Assembly: GCA_012959805.1 (NCBI GenBank) | Contig: DUCN01000062.1 | Location: forward strand, 105,363 to 169,362 | Origin: Myxococcales bacterium | Lineage (GTDB): Bacteria > Myxococcota_A > UBA9160 > UBA4427 | Reading direction: 5' to 3' | Length of the DNA: 64,000 bases | Shown: positions 1 through 9,240 of the stretch, in pieces | Layout of the letters: every line of letters starts with the position of its first letter | Numbering within the stretch: the stretch's first letter is position 1 | Program-made: the position numbers and the translations under genes | Notes under the pieces: model-generated | Told to the model about the DNA's origin: nothing | What the model saw: the letters and a program-made list of their open reading frames with translations, nothing else | Database searches by the model: none

Positions 1-230
1 CAATCGCCGGTCCCGAATCGCGATTCGACACCATCAAGGGTGAGGTAGAGCTCGCCCTTCGTAATCACACCGTGGTTGTCGGTGTCGTGCTGATGACTCG
101 CGATCGAAGTTCCGGGCGGGTACGAGGCGAAGAGAATCTCGCATCTATCCGCGGCGAGCCGCATGGCCTCGAACGGACCTTCGAATTTTGGGAGACTGCG
201 AATTCGTTCGGGGAACGTCTTCGACTTCAT
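1..230 (-). CDS. Cupin-domain protein, cut by the window edge
   Basis: The first 76 residues of a minus-strand protein are present; the rest lies beyond the left edge. The start ATG (228-230) follows a GGAG about eight bases upstream. After a short N-terminal part the protein reads SYPPGTSIASHQHDTDNHGV, then a glycine turn (ITKGELYLTLDG). This is the first conserved cupin motif, with two histidines able to bind a metal, as in small cupin sensors and dioxygenase-like proteins. The exact role cannot be told without the C-terminal half. Confidence 0.7.
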   Translation of the reverse strand, partial: MKSKTFPERIRSLPKFEGPFEAMRLAADRCEILFASYPPGTSIASHQHDTDNHGVITKGELYLTLDGVESRFGTGD

Positions 231-335
231 CAGCACTCCAGTCGTGGGATCGAGCGGGGTTTGTGTGGCGAAGTGGTCAGTCTATCAGAGGGAAAGGCGG
301 GCTTGTGGTTTCCCGAGGTCGCCGCGAATCGATGC

Positions 336-911
336 TCACATGAACTCGTTGTCTACTTTCCATTGGTTGACCTGTGCCCAAAGCTTTGCGGCCTGATAGA
401 TCGTGTCCATATAAGGATCTTTGATCGCGTAGTAGGCGTTCGGATCCTCACCGAATCGAGAAGCGAGTTCCTTCTTGACTGAGCAGTACGCCTCGCTGGC
501 GACCGGGTCGGCACGCAGGTAGTCCCGAAAGAGCAAAGGATAGGCCTGGTTGATCCTTCCCTCCTGACGGATATGAATATGTGCGTGTCGGATTCCCGTC
601 GGCTCGCGTACAAATTTCTTTTGGAGTTCAGGTGATTCGGGATCGAGGCCTGTTAGCAGGTCGTGCCTATTCTCTGGGTTCAGTCGATACCCCGCTGAGG
701 TCAAGGCGGGTGTTGCCGACTCGCTATCGAGTTCGGCCACGGTCAATTGGATGTCGATCACGTCCTTGGCGGCCAATCCTGGGATGGCCGTTGAGCCGAT
801 ATGATCGATGCGGATGACCCGCTTCCCTACGACGCCGCGGATCTCGGCAGCGAGAAGCTCGAACTCTTCTTTCCACAGAGACCGGTACTCTGCAATCGAA
901 ATTAATCTCAT
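336..911 (-). CDS. GrpB/UPF0157 family nucleotidyltransferase-like protein
   Basis: This 191-residue protein belongs to the GrpB (UPF0157) family, a nucleotidyltransferase fold of poorly known function. The signature IDHIGSTAIPGLAAKDVIDI lies near residues 35-55, with the GS and D.D residues that make the fold's metal site. A later segment (GIRHAHIHI) matches the family's second conserved block. The open frame runs upstream to 986, overlapping the next gene, but the ATG at 911 has an AGAGG about five bases ahead and gives the usual family length, so I use it. The family call is firm; substrate and role are unknown. Confidence 0.8.
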   Translation of the reverse strand: MRLISIAEYRSLWKEEFELLAAEIRGVVGKRVIRIDHIGSTAIPGLAAKDVIDIQLTVAELDSESATPALTSAGYRLNPENRHDLLTGLDPESPELQKKFVREPTGIRHAHIHIRQEGRINQAYPLLFRDYLRADPVASEAYCSVKKELASRFGEDPNAYYAIKDPYMDTIYQAAKLWAQVNQWKVDNEFM

Positions 912-958
912 TGAACCTCTACCAAACCGACCTCGGCGCACGGAATGTCCGGATCGTG

Positions 959-1912
959 TTAGGCCGGGAATGTCTCCCCAGACCATTCCTCACTGAGAGA
1001 CCAAAGCCGTTCGGCCGCCTTTTCATCCAGCGCCCAAGGCAGGACACCCTTGCCGGAGTTTTCGTCCTCGGTTTTCTCCGCAATTCCGCAGTCTTCGCAA
1101 TACACGCCGCCTTGGTCATCGAGTTCCGGGGCGGTGGCCGCCCAGACGGTTGTCGCGGCGCCTTGTGGGATCTGCTTGAACTTCATCGGGTTGTCGGGGC
1201 TGCGTCGCGCCATGAGATCCTTGATGTCGTCCTGGTTCATGTGGCGGCTGAGCTCCGTCTGGATTGCACCGGGGTGAACGGCGTAGGCGCGGATGCCTCG
1301 GTCCTTGAAGCGTCTGTCGAGGGCGAGACTGAATAGGACGTTGGCCGTCTTGGCCTGGCCATACGCTGTCCATTTGTCATAAGACTCCTTTTCGAAGAAG
1401 GGGTCTTCGAATCGGAACGGGGAGAGGCGATGACCGGCACTCGACAGATTGACGATCCGGGCTGGATTCCCTGAGAGGAGTTGGGGGATGAGTCGGGCGG
1501 TCAACACGAAATGACCGAGATGGTTTGTGCCGAGCTGAGTGTCGAGGCCCTGGGCGGTTCGGCCTAACGGGCAAGCCATGACGCCCGCGTTGTTCACGAG
1601 CCGGTCGATGCGCGGAAAGCGTTTCGCGATGTCGTCGCCGCCTCGGCGCACGGAATCGAGATCAAAGAGGTCAAGGATGGCGATCTCGATGTCGGCTCCG
1701 GGCACGCTCTTCCGGATCTCCTCGGCGGCGGCCTGGCCTTTGGCTTCATCGCGAACGACGCTGACCATGCGCGCGCCGCAAGCGGCCAGGACGCGGATCG
1801 TTTCGATCCCGAGGCCGGCGGAGCCGCCCGTCACTACGATGGTCTTTCCGGAGAGGTCGATATTGCGCGCTGCTTCTTCCGCGCTGGTTTCTTCGCCGAA
1901 TGGGGTGGTCAT
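959..1912 (-). CDS. Short-chain dehydrogenase/reductase (retinol dehydrogenase-like)
   Basis: A classical SDR of 317 residues, a little longer than the usual 250. TGGSAGLG (28-35) is the cofactor-binding turn, NNAG (107-110) is the structural motif, and YGQAK (184-188) holds the catalytic Tyr and Lys with a preceding Ser near 157. The C-terminal extension, with a CEDCG segment near residue 274, resembles the retinol dehydrogenase / WW-oxidoreductase subgroup, which reduces carbonyls on hydrophobic substrates. The substrate cannot be told from sequence. It lies upstream of the GrpB-like gene on the same strand with a short gap, so the two may be cotranscribed. Confidence 0.85.
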   Translation of the reverse strand: MTTPFGEETSAEEAARNIDLSGKTIVVTGGSAGLGIETIRVLAACGARMVSVVRDEAKGQAAAEEIRKSVPGADIEIAILDLFDLDSVRRGGDDIAKRFPRIDRLVNNAGVMACPLGRTAQGLDTQLGTNHLGHFVLTARLIPQLLSGNPARIVNLSSAGHRLSPFRFEDPFFEKESYDKWTAYGQAKTANVLFSLALDRRFKDRGIRAYAVHPGAIQTELSRHMNQDDIKDLMARRSPDNPMKFKQIPQGAATTVWAATAPELDDQGGVYCEDCGIAEKTEDENSGKGVLPWALDEKAAERLWSLSEEWSGETFPA

Positions 1913-2232
1913 GGATTGGCTCTCCGTTGGGTGCGGGTTGAGGGGGGCGGGGTTGGGGATTGATCAGGATAGGGTCGTTGTTCGCGAAATGCCGAGGCTT
2001 CGATTTTCGAGGTCTCTCACCCTATCAGAAATGGACTGAGTCCTTACCACGAGGCGTGATTCTCCCGGAAAACACCAATCTCAAGTAATCATGGCCAAGG
2101 GTGGATTGTCCCACTCGCGTCTGGGGTGGTCGACGTGGATAGGCACTGAGATCTTTCAAGAAGCGTGCTGCGATGAATACCGGTATCGACATTCTGTTTC
2201 AAGAACCCACCTGTACGACACGGCGATTGCGC

Positions 2233-2260
2233 CGATCCGTCGTCATCGATCCGTCGTCAT
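2233..2260. repeat. Two perfect 14-bp tandem copies
   Basis: CGATCCGTCGTCAT occurs twice in direct succession, followed by a degenerate partial third copy. It lies upstream of the small hypothetical gene at 2337 and has no evident function. Confidence 0.6.
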
Positions 2261-2336
2261 CGAATCGTCGACGGAAAACTTCTCGATTCGCTTTGTCGCA
2301 GACCTCTTTTTAATCGAACTGGACCCGGAAGTCCTG

Positions 2337-2594
2337 ATGTACTTCAGTGTAAAATCTACGTTTATGCAAGAGGCCGGGACCGTCAAGGAGATTGTCGAAG
2401 CCGAGGAGAACTCCGAAGAGGGACCGGTATTCGTCATCCAGCCGATTGGCGACGCGGTCTTCGCCGATCTCGTAGCACGAGTCGGCAGGGAAGAGAATCT
2501 GTCTGTTCATGACCGGAGCTCGACTGGCTTTGCCGTTGTCGCATCTGAGGACTATCAGATGGGACAAACCGTTGAAGTGTCCATCGTTCATTGA
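2337..2594 (+). CDS. Small hypothetical protein
   Basis: An 85-residue acidic protein I do not recognise. The frame stays open back to 2091, but the upstream part has poor composition and crosses a tandem repeat, whereas the ATG at 2337 has GGAAG a few bases ahead. From there the codons look coding (regular GAC/GAG/GTC use). The sequence has an EAEENSEEG acidic stretch and a C-terminal beta-like end. No signal peptide or membrane segment is seen. Function is unknown. Confidence 0.5.
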   Translation: MYFSVKSTFMQEAGTVKEIVEAEENSEEGPVFVIQPIGDAVFADLVARVGREENLSVHDRSSTGFAVVASEDYQMGQTVEVSIVH

Positions 2595-2843
2595 GAGGAT
2601 CAATGACATGTCATGTCTTGTCATCGCATCGGCGCGGCTTGGTCGTCTACGGGAGGGCGCCCCCCGAACCACTTATTGATCGCTTGCGTCGATTCGATCC
2701 TCAGCGCCCGACTCCCATAATCTATCCCAAATGCAACCGACCAAGTCCGTCGCACCGGCTATGCTGTCCTCTGAACAGCCGGGTTCGGGTCTGTGCGTCT
2801 GACTAGGCCACGGTCCGGCGATGACAGAGTTGGAGACGGTTCC

Positions 2844-3872
2844 ATGGCGACGAATTCCTCAATGCGTTTCGGTGTGATGTTCGGCTACTGGCAGGCCGCT
2901 CCACCGGAAAACTTTATCGAGACCGCCCAAGAGGCCGAAAGGCTGGGATTTCATTCGGCCTGGTCGGCGGAGGCCTGGGGTTCCGACGCGTTCACGCCCT
3001 TGGCATGGATTGGCGCGCATACCACTCGTTTGAAACTCGGAACGTCGATCGTTCAGTTGTCCGCACGCACGCCGACTTCGACTGCGATGCATGCGCTGAC
3101 CCTTGACCACCTAACAAAGGGACGGATGCTCTTGGGATTGGGTGTATCCGGTCCGCAGGTGGTCGAGGACTGGTATGGCCAACCATTTAGTAAGCCGCTG
3201 TCGAGGACGCGGGAATACGTCGACATCATTCGTCAGGTGATGCGTAGGGAACGTCCGGTGAAGAATGAGGGTCCCCATTACCCGCTTCCCTATTACGGCG
3301 AAGGCGCCTGGGGCATGGGCAAGCCGCTCAAGGCGATCACGCATCCGCTTCGAAGTGATTTGCCAATCTACCTCGGCGCAGAAGGTCCGAAGAACGTCGC
3401 CCTGGCCGCGGAAATTTGCGATGGCTGGATTCCGCTTTGGTACTCGCCGTATCGCGAAGACGTGTACGCGGATTCGTTGACGAACGCTCCGGATCATTTC
3501 GACATTGTTCAAGGCGTGACGGTTGCCGTGACCGATGATCTCGAGAGTGCTTACGATGCCTTGCGTCCGATGTTGGGCTTCTATGTCGGAGGAATGGGCT
3601 CCAAGGATCGGAATTTTCACAAGGAGTTGATGGCACGAATGGGATTTCCCGAACAGGCCCAGACGATTCAAGACGAGTTTCTGGCCGGACGTCGTGCTGA
3701 GGCGATCGCCGCAGTGCCCGATGAGTTCATCGATGAGATTGCGCTGATCGGTTCGAAGGAGCGAATCAAGGATCGCTTGCAGGCGTGGAAGGATAGCCGC
3801 GTGACGACCATGCTTGTTCACGCGGCGGATCCAACGAAGCTTCAGGAGATCGCCGAAATCGTGATGGATTGA
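2844..3872 (+). CDS. LLM-class flavin-dependent (F420-type) oxidoreductase
   Basis: A 342-residue luciferase-like monooxygenase-family protein, a TIM barrel that uses FMN or F420. It begins MATNSSMRFGVMFGYW and shows the family's LGFHSAWSAE, the TRLKLGTSIVQL strand, the LDHLTKGRMLLGLGVSGPQV block and IYLGAEGPKNVALAAEICDG. The C-terminal segment (IALIGSKERIKDRLQAW) is typical of the F420-dependent subgroup. The start at 2844 has a GGAG upstream (ttggagacggttcc); the frame stays open 17 codons further without a better start. The substrate is unknown; such enzymes often act on alkyl, aldehyde or secondary-alcohol compounds in lipid-degrading lineages. Confidence 0.85.
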   Translation: MATNSSMRFGVMFGYWQAAPPENFIETAQEAERLGFHSAWSAEAWGSDAFTPLAWIGAHTTRLKLGTSIVQLSARTPTSTAMHALTLDHLTKGRMLLGLGVSGPQVVEDWYGQPFSKPLSRTREYVDIIRQVMRRERPVKNEGPHYPLPYYGEGAWGMGKPLKAITHPLRSDLPIYLGAEGPKNVALAAEICDGWIPLWYSPYREDVYADSLTNAPDHFDIVQGVTVAVTDDLESAYDALRPMLGFYVGGMGSKDRNFHKELMARMGFPEQAQTIQDEFLAGRRAEAIAAVPDEFIDEIALIGSKERIKDRLQAWKDSRVTTMLVHAADPTKLQEIAEIVMD

Positions 3873-4084
3873 GAGCCCGTCGATACTGGACGAACAGGTG
3901 CGTTTCAAAAATCGGAATTGGGAGAACAATGGATAGGGTGGTCCGGAGTTGATCCATAGTGTCGGGATTGCTCTTCGTCTATGGGGTTGCTGTGCGGATA
4001 ACGGCAGAGTGGGGCCGACTTTGTTGGTGGCAAGCCGACTTCTTAGAGTGAGAGCCGATTTTAAGTTTCGCGAGGGACGGATCC

Positions 4085-4797
4085 AGCGATCAAAGGGATT
4101 CTGATTATCGCCAATGTCATATTGCTATCGATCATTGGCCTGACGGGCAGCCAGTGGCCACGGCACTCTTCGTTTTCTTGTCGTTGGGCCGATTTCCATT
4201 CTGAGCATCTGGAGTACTTCGAGCGGAAGGATCTCCGCTCGATCAATCTTCGTGACGACTGCGGTCATTGCGGTTTCAGAAATCGCACTGGGCGGCGTTT
4301 CCTGGCCGGCTTCGTGGTTCGGAGCCGTGCTCGTCGGTCCGATCATTCTCCTCGGCGTTTTAGACATGCTGCAGACGAAGCGTGCTGTACTCCGGAACTT
4401 CCCAGTGATCGGGTATTTTCGATATCTGCTCGAGATGCTCAGGCCGGAGATTCAACAATATTTCGTCGAGTCCGACATCGGTGGACGACCCTTCAATCGA
4501 GAAGGTCGTTCGGTGGTCTATCAGCGAGCGATAAGGTGCACTGTCTACGCTTCCATTTGGCACCCAGCGTGAGATCTACCAGACCGGTTAAGAGTGGATC
4601 AATCATTCCATGGTCCCGGTGTGCGCTGATGCGGCGAGTCCTCGCGTGATAATCGGGGCGGTGCGCTGCGATAAACCCTACACGCTTCGATTCTCAACAT
4701 CTCCGCCATGAGTTTCGGATCGCTGTCTACAAGCGCAATCAAGGTTCTCAATATTGGCGCACAAGAGGGTAACTTTACGCATAACACGGACGAGTTT
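4085..4797 (+). pseudogene. Decayed FMN-binding glutamate-synthase-like gene
   Basis: Reading across frames recovers the N-terminal third of an FMN-binding glutamate-synthase-domain protein. First come hydrophobic segments near 4090-4350. Then VLDMLQTKRAVLRNFPVIGY and LRPEIQQYFVESDIGGRPFN occur in one frame (4252-4530). After a frameshift comes LSTLPFGTQREIYQTG, broken by an in-frame TAA at 4589-4591 where the family has Tyr (TGYEW), then EWINHSM and PRVIIG. A further shift gives SILNISAMSFGSLSTSAI and a segment ending in FTHNTDEF (to about 4797). Homology then stops, so the FMN and Fe-S region is missing. Family assignment rests on recalled family motifs. No single frame can encode the product. 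Confidence 0.8.
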
Positions 4798-4980
4798 CGT
4801 CAGTCCGCATCATCTGCAGGGCGCGCTGCGCGCTTCGTTTGCACGGCCTGGCGTTCGTCCTCAGCTTTTGCGTTTGGACATGTGGAGCATCCCGAGAGCG
4901 GCACTCCCCGATTAACTAGGGAGGGGAGTCTTCTCCTCGAACGAGATGGCGCCTAAGAGCAGAGAACTCACGCATGACGC

Positions 4981-5004
4981 AGGTGTCGCTGTAGGTGTCG
5001 CTGT
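4981..5004. repeat. Two perfect 12-bp tandem copies
   Basis: AGGTGTCGCTGT occurs twice in a row between the decayed glutamate-synthase-like gene and the convergent hypothetical gene. The stretch from 4798 to 5036 otherwise shows nothing I can name. Confidence 0.55.
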
Positions 5005-5036
5005 AAGGGGCGCTGGAAGCTGAAGCTCTTGAGGGT

Positions 5037-5537
5037 CTACAGCGTGGGGTCGAGCAGGACTTCGGTTCGATCGTGTTCGATCACACCCCAGTCGCCCAAT
5101 TCGTCGGCGCCGAGTTCCTGATCCACCATGCGAACCTCACCATTTCGGAAGTCCAGGCGAGTCCAGCTCCCACCGTGATCGGATTCGAACTCGATGAAAC
5201 TTCCGGATTCGATGAAACGAGCAATTGGCTGGAAGAAACGAGCGATTGCGCGGGCCGGCAATTCGTCCATCATGCCCTCGCGACCAATCGATGTGATGCC
5301 ACCCTCCGGGTGCTCTCGGATGATGATGTGTTGACCCAGTCCGATGACGCAGCGGATCGCCGTGCCAAGCTTCGTCGCGGAGATGAGTTCGCGATACGCC
5401 GAGGGCTTCTCATGAATGCCGCGCGCGAGAAAGGCCTCTTCCGTTGGAAAGGCTGCCTTCAGGGCGGCGACGGCGGCGTGCTCGCCGCCCGCGCTCATTC
5501 GAAAATTCGCTTTTTCAATCCAGACCGCACTTCCCAT
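5037..5537 (-). CDS. Hypothetical soluble protein
   Basis: A 166-residue protein I cannot assign. The start ATG at 5537 has TGGAG about seven bases upstream, which supports it. It has no signal peptide or membrane segment. The N-terminal half is helical and Ala/Glu-rich (EHAAVAALKAAFPTEEAF); the C-terminal half alternates hydrophobic and acidic residues around SGSFIEFESDHGGSWTRLDF, suggesting a beta-sheet surface. It stands alone, convergent with the preceding pseudogene and divergent from the CoA-transferase. Confidence 0.65.
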   Translation of the reverse strand: MGSAVWIEKANFRMSAGGEHAAVAALKAAFPTEEAFLARGIHEKPSAYRELISATKLGTAIRCVIGLGQHIIIREHPEGGITSIGREGMMDELPARAIARFFQPIARFIESGSFIEFESDHGGSWTRLDFRNGEVRMVDQELGADELGDWGVIEHDRTEVLLDPTL

Positions 5538-5777
5538 GAATTCACTCCAGTAGGGTGTCCCCAGCTCATCCCCTGGGGCTCCAGGCGAACTCCAAGGCAG
5601 ACCAATAGGCTTTTAGTCGGATTGCAGGCACCCCGTCTTGAGTCCATCGAATGCAAATCCCCGAGAATGGTCGATCAAGTCGTCCACGACCTCTAACGTT
5701 GGGATCCATTCGCAATGAATTGCGTAGTTCTAGCCTGCTGGGTAGACGCGGATTTGTGGCGTACTCGGAGACTGGTG

Positions 5778-8237
5778 ATGTTCATGGCAGAAGCACAGGG
5801 CGAACACGATGAGCGCCCACTCGCTGGGCTCCGTGTACTGGATCTCGCGGATGAGAAGGGCGAATTGGCCGGTCGGCTCTTGGCGGATCTCGGTGCTGAG
5901 GTCATTCGCGTCGAGCCGCCATCTGGAGCGCGCTCGCGTGGGATGCCACCGTTCAAGGATGGACGGAGTCTCTACTTTGCAGCGAGAAATTCTAATAAGC
6001 TTGGATTGGTTCTGGATCTCGATGACGCTTCCGGTCAGGAACGATTGCTGGCCTTGCTCGCAAAAGCGGACGTCTTTATCGAAACGGAAGCGCCAGGTCG
6101 ACTCGCTCTGATCGGTCTAGGTCCGCGGGCACTCAGTGAGCGATTTCCACATCTCATCGTTCTTTCGATTTCAGATTTCGGTCAGACAGGACCTTACCGC
6201 GATTGGGTGGCCACAGACGCGACGATGAGTGCGATCGGCGGGATGCAATGCAAGGCGGGCGTCGCCGACCGCGAACCGCTCTTTCCGCCCAGTGCCATGG
6301 CCTATGACATCGCAGGCATCATGGGTGCCTGGGCAGCGCTCGTCGCGATCTATCAACGAGAAAACACCGGCTTTGGGCAGACGCTTGATTTGTCGGTTCT
6401 CGAAGCCGTCGCTGAACAGACGGATTGGGCCTACTCGAATGGCTCGATGATCGAAGCCAAGGGGCAGAATAGTCAGATGGTCCGTAGTGGATCGGGTCCC
6501 ATCTATCCGATCATCGCGTGCAGAGAGGGCTTCGTTCGACTGGTCATCATGTCTGCGCGGCAGTGGCACGCAATGCGCGAATGGCTAGGTGATCCCGACT
6601 ACTTACAAGACCCGAGTTACGACAGCTTTCTGGGTCGCATCCAGATTGCCGAAGCCCTTTCGGTTGCGGTGGGAGATCTCTTCTCTTCCCTCGGTCATGT
6701 CGAGGTTGCCGTCGAGGCCCAACGTCGCGGAATTGTCTGCACACCCGTGCTGACCCCGAACGAAATTCTCGAGAATGAGCACTATCAATCGAGAAAGACA
6801 TTTGTCTCGGGGGAATTCGCACCGGATAAAGAGGCGCCATTCGCCTCCGGCTTTTTCGAGCTCGATCGCGAACGCATGGGCTACCGGAATCGCGCTCCCG
6901 AAATCGACGAACACGCAAAGGAGATTTCGAATGATTTCTGGCCGCTGAACCGGCCGACGCCTGCGGGTTCTCGGCCCGCCGCAGGGCGACCCTTCGAGGG
7001 GTTGCGAGTCCTCGACTTTGGAATCGGCGGAGTGGGCGTCGAGGCGGCGAGGCTATTTGCGGAATTTGGTGCAGACGTCATCAAGGTCGAGAGCCGGAGC
7101 TATCCGGATTTCATTCGAGTCGTGATGTCGACGGAGATGAGTGCGTCTTTCGCCTCGTCGAATCGGATGAAGCGTGGTCTGGGGATCAACGTGAAGACGT
7201 CCAAGGGACGCGATCTGATACGCGAACTTGTTAGGCACGCCGACCTTGTGACCGAGAATGGCTCCACAGGCATGATGGAGTCGATGGGTCTGGGGTATGC
7301 GGAACTGAAGAAGCTGAATTCAAGAGTCGTAATGGCGAGCAGTCAGCTCCTGGGTGATCACGGCGTATGGGCTGATTGGATCGGATACGGGCCGAGTACT
7401 CAGCCAATCGGGGGTTTGGTCCATCTATGGGATTATGCGCGCGCGAGCCGCGCTGTGGGAGACGGCGCTGGAGAAGCTGCCGCCCTCGATGCCCCGGCCG
7501 GTTCTTCCTCGATCTTTCCAGATCATCTCGCGGGACGGGTGCTTGCGATCGTCGCGTTGGCCGGGCTGATTCGACGCGGTCGATCTGGAGTGGGGGGGCA
7601 TGCCTCGGTGGCCCAGGCTGAAGTCGTCGTGAATATTTTGTCCGATCAATTTCTGAAAGAAGCTGTCGATTCAGGAAACGTTCGACCGCGTGGGAATCGC
7701 AGTGATCGGGGCGCGCCATGGGGCTCCTATCCATGCTCGGGTCATGACGAATGGGTCGCGATCACAATTCGCGATGACCGGGATTGGCGACGTCTTGTGG
7801 TTGCGATGGGAGAGCCGGCCTGGGCAGCGAGCGAGTCCTATGCTTTGCCGGAAGGTCGTGCGACCGCGCACGATGAGATTGATGATCGACTTTGCGAATG
7901 GACAATCTTGCAATCGGCGCAGGCGGTCACGGCAACCCTTCAGATGTTTGGGGTGCCAGCGGCGCCCATGTACGCGGCACGGGAACAGCTTCATGATCCG
8001 CACTTTCAATCGCGCGGCTACGGCCATTGGTCGGAGCAACAAGGGCTCGGCTGGATGGCCTTCGAGGGGCCCGCGTTTTGTGCGAGTGGATCGGCCCGAG
8101 CTCCCCTCACGCAAGCTCCCCGCCTGGGCGAGCATACCCGCATCATAGCGGCAGATATCCTCGGACTTTCTGAAGAGGAAGTTGAAGGCTTGATCTCGGA
8201 CGGTGTTCTCGAGATTGCGCCACCGCCTCCCGAATGA
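5778..8237 (+). CDS. Double-domain family III CoA-transferase (CaiB/BaiF type)
   Basis: An 819-residue fusion of two CaiB/BaiF (formyl-CoA-transferase-like) domains, roughly residues 1-395 and 425-819, each opening with the family's GLRVLDL / GLRVLDFG strand. Such enzymes move CoA between carboxylic acids. The catalytic Asp appears conserved in both halves: Asp177 in MAYDIAGIMG and Asp582 in FPDHLAGRV. The start at 5778 has GGAG seven bases upstream; the frame is open 21 codons earlier. Single-domain members are about 400 residues and pair into interlocked rings, so the fusion may fold as a pseudo-dimer. Substrate unknown; the local acyl-CoA genes suggest an alkyl or steroid-type acid. Confidence 0.85.
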   Translation: MFMAEAQGEHDERPLAGLRVLDLADEKGELAGRLLADLGAEVIRVEPPSGARSRGMPPFKDGRSLYFAARNSNKLGLVLDLDDASGQERLLALLAKADVFIETEAPGRLALIGLGPRALSERFPHLIVLSISDFGQTGPYRDWVATDATMSAIGGMQCKAGVADREPLFPPSAMAYDIAGIMGAWAALVAIYQRENTGFGQTLDLSVLEAVAEQTDWAYSNGSMIEAKGQNSQMVRSGSGPIYPIIACREGFVRLVIMSARQWHAMREWLGDPDYLQDPSYDSFLGRIQIAEALSVAVGDLFSSLGHVEVAVEAQRRGIVCTPVLTPNEILENEHYQSRKTFVSGEFAPDKEAPFASGFFELDRERMGYRNRAPEIDEHAKEISNDFWPLNRPTPAGSRPAAGRPFEGLRVLDFGIGGVGVEAARLFAEFGADVIKVESRSYPDFIRVVMSTEMSASFASSNRMKRGLGINVKTSKGRDLIRELVRHADLVTENGSTGMMESMGLGYAELKKLNSRVVMASSQLLGDHGVWADWIGYGPSTQPIGGLVHLWDYARASRAVGDGAGEAAALDAPAGSSSIFPDHLAGRVLAIVALAGLIRRGRSGVGGHASVAQAEVVVNILSDQFLKEAVDSGNVRPRGNRSDRGAPWGSYPCSGHDEWVAITIRDDRDWRRLVVAMGEPAWAASESYALPEGRATAHDEIDDRLCEWTILQSAQAVTATLQMFGVPAAPMYAAREQLHDPHFQSRGYGHWSEQQGLGWMAFEGPAFCASGSARAPLTQAPRLGEHTRIIAADILGLSEEEVEGLISDGVLEIAPPPPE

Positions 8238-8473
8238 CGTCACCTAACGCCTTATGACGGCTGCCTGGGTCGCTAGAATCTGAGTCGGTCGACTAGGCTA
8301 TAAGCCCGCTCTGCGTTCCGACCATTGCGTCGATGGCCGCAGAACCTTCGCTCTCGAGCGATGCGCGTCAGACTTTCGTCAGCGGAGTCTCATCAGAAGA
8401 ACTGCCATCGATTTCGTGTCGCCGAAGGAATGCGCATGCTGCTAACCCGAATGGTAGTCATCGGGAGGATGGT

Positions 8474-9172
8474 ATGGGTCAGAATCGCGAATCCAAAGTA
8501 GCGCTGGCCGGCTGGGCGCACGATCTGAGCAAGCCACTTCAGGTCATTGGGCACTATGCGCGGAGGCTGGTCGACGACGATAATCTGAGCGGCGAGGTGT
8601 TGATGTTGGCGCGCGAGATCGAAGAACTCTCCGAGGGGGCACTTCGCGTCGTCGATCGTTTGATGGAATGCGGACGATCCGATACGCCCCACGATCTTCC
8701 TTCGCAGGGACTCCGCGAAGTGGTGACGCGAGCCGAGGTCGTCGTTCGGGGTCTTCATCCGGATCATGTGCTGAGAGTGTACGAGCCGATTCCGCTTGTT
8801 CGAATGGAGGGCTCGAACAGGCTCTTCTCGATCCTGGTGAACCTGGTCGATAACGCCATGATTGCATGCGAGGCGTGGCAGCCGATTCAACTCTACGCGC
8901 GAGTCGCGGGGGCCTGCCTGGTCGTAGATGTCGTCGACGCTGGGGGGGGCATGTCGGATCAGGTCCGTGAGTGCGCATTTCGTCCGTATTTCTCCACTCG
9001 GAACGCGCAACGTCCGACCGGACTTGGATTGGCAGAATGTCATCGCTTGATCGAGGAGTGCGGCGGCGAGCTCAGCCTCGAATCCGTGGAAGGGCAGGGG
9101 ACTCGCGCTTCCGTTCGGCTGCCTCTCTGGGGTGACGCGTGGATTCCAGGCGCCTCATGGAGTATCGCCTAG
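8474..9172 (+). CDS. Small cytosolic histidine kinase without sensor domain
   Basis: A 232-residue protein holding only a kinase core. The H-box WAHDLSKPL has the candidate phospho-acceptor His16. An N-box NLVDNAMIA lies near residues 121-130, a G1 box VDAGGGM near 155-160, and a G2 box TGLGLA near 180. The start ATG at 8474 follows GGGAGG by five bases, although the frame is open back to 8333. There is no membrane segment or recognisable input domain, and no response regulator lies beside it. It resembles the transmitter part of PAS/GAF-type kinases and presumably works in trans with a separate sensor. DoxX lies 68 bases downstream on the same strand. Confidence 0.8.
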   Translation: MGQNRESKVALAGWAHDLSKPLQVIGHYARRLVDDDNLSGEVLMLAREIEELSEGALRVVDRLMECGRSDTPHDLPSQGLREVVTRAEVVVRGLHPDHVLRVYEPIPLVRMEGSNRLFSILVNLVDNAMIACEAWQPIQLYARVAGACLVVDVVDAGGGMSDQVRECAFRPYFSTRNAQRPTGLGLAECHRLIEECGGELSLESVEGQGTRASVRLPLWGDAWIPGASWSIA

Positions 9173-9240
9173 ATCGTCTTAAGTGTTATGCTTGATCAGG
9201 CGCTCGACACGATGAGTTTCTATGAGAGGAATTTGGACGA

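Noticed and set aside
4122..4649. Plus-strand frame of 175 codons in the decayed glutamate-synthase region
   Set aside because: The family blocks lie in the other two frames; this one is the out-of-frame shadow.
5073..5696. Plus-strand frame of 207 codons opposite the hypothetical gene
   Set aside because: It is the complement of the minus-strand gene at 5037-5537, which has a good ribosome site and better composition.
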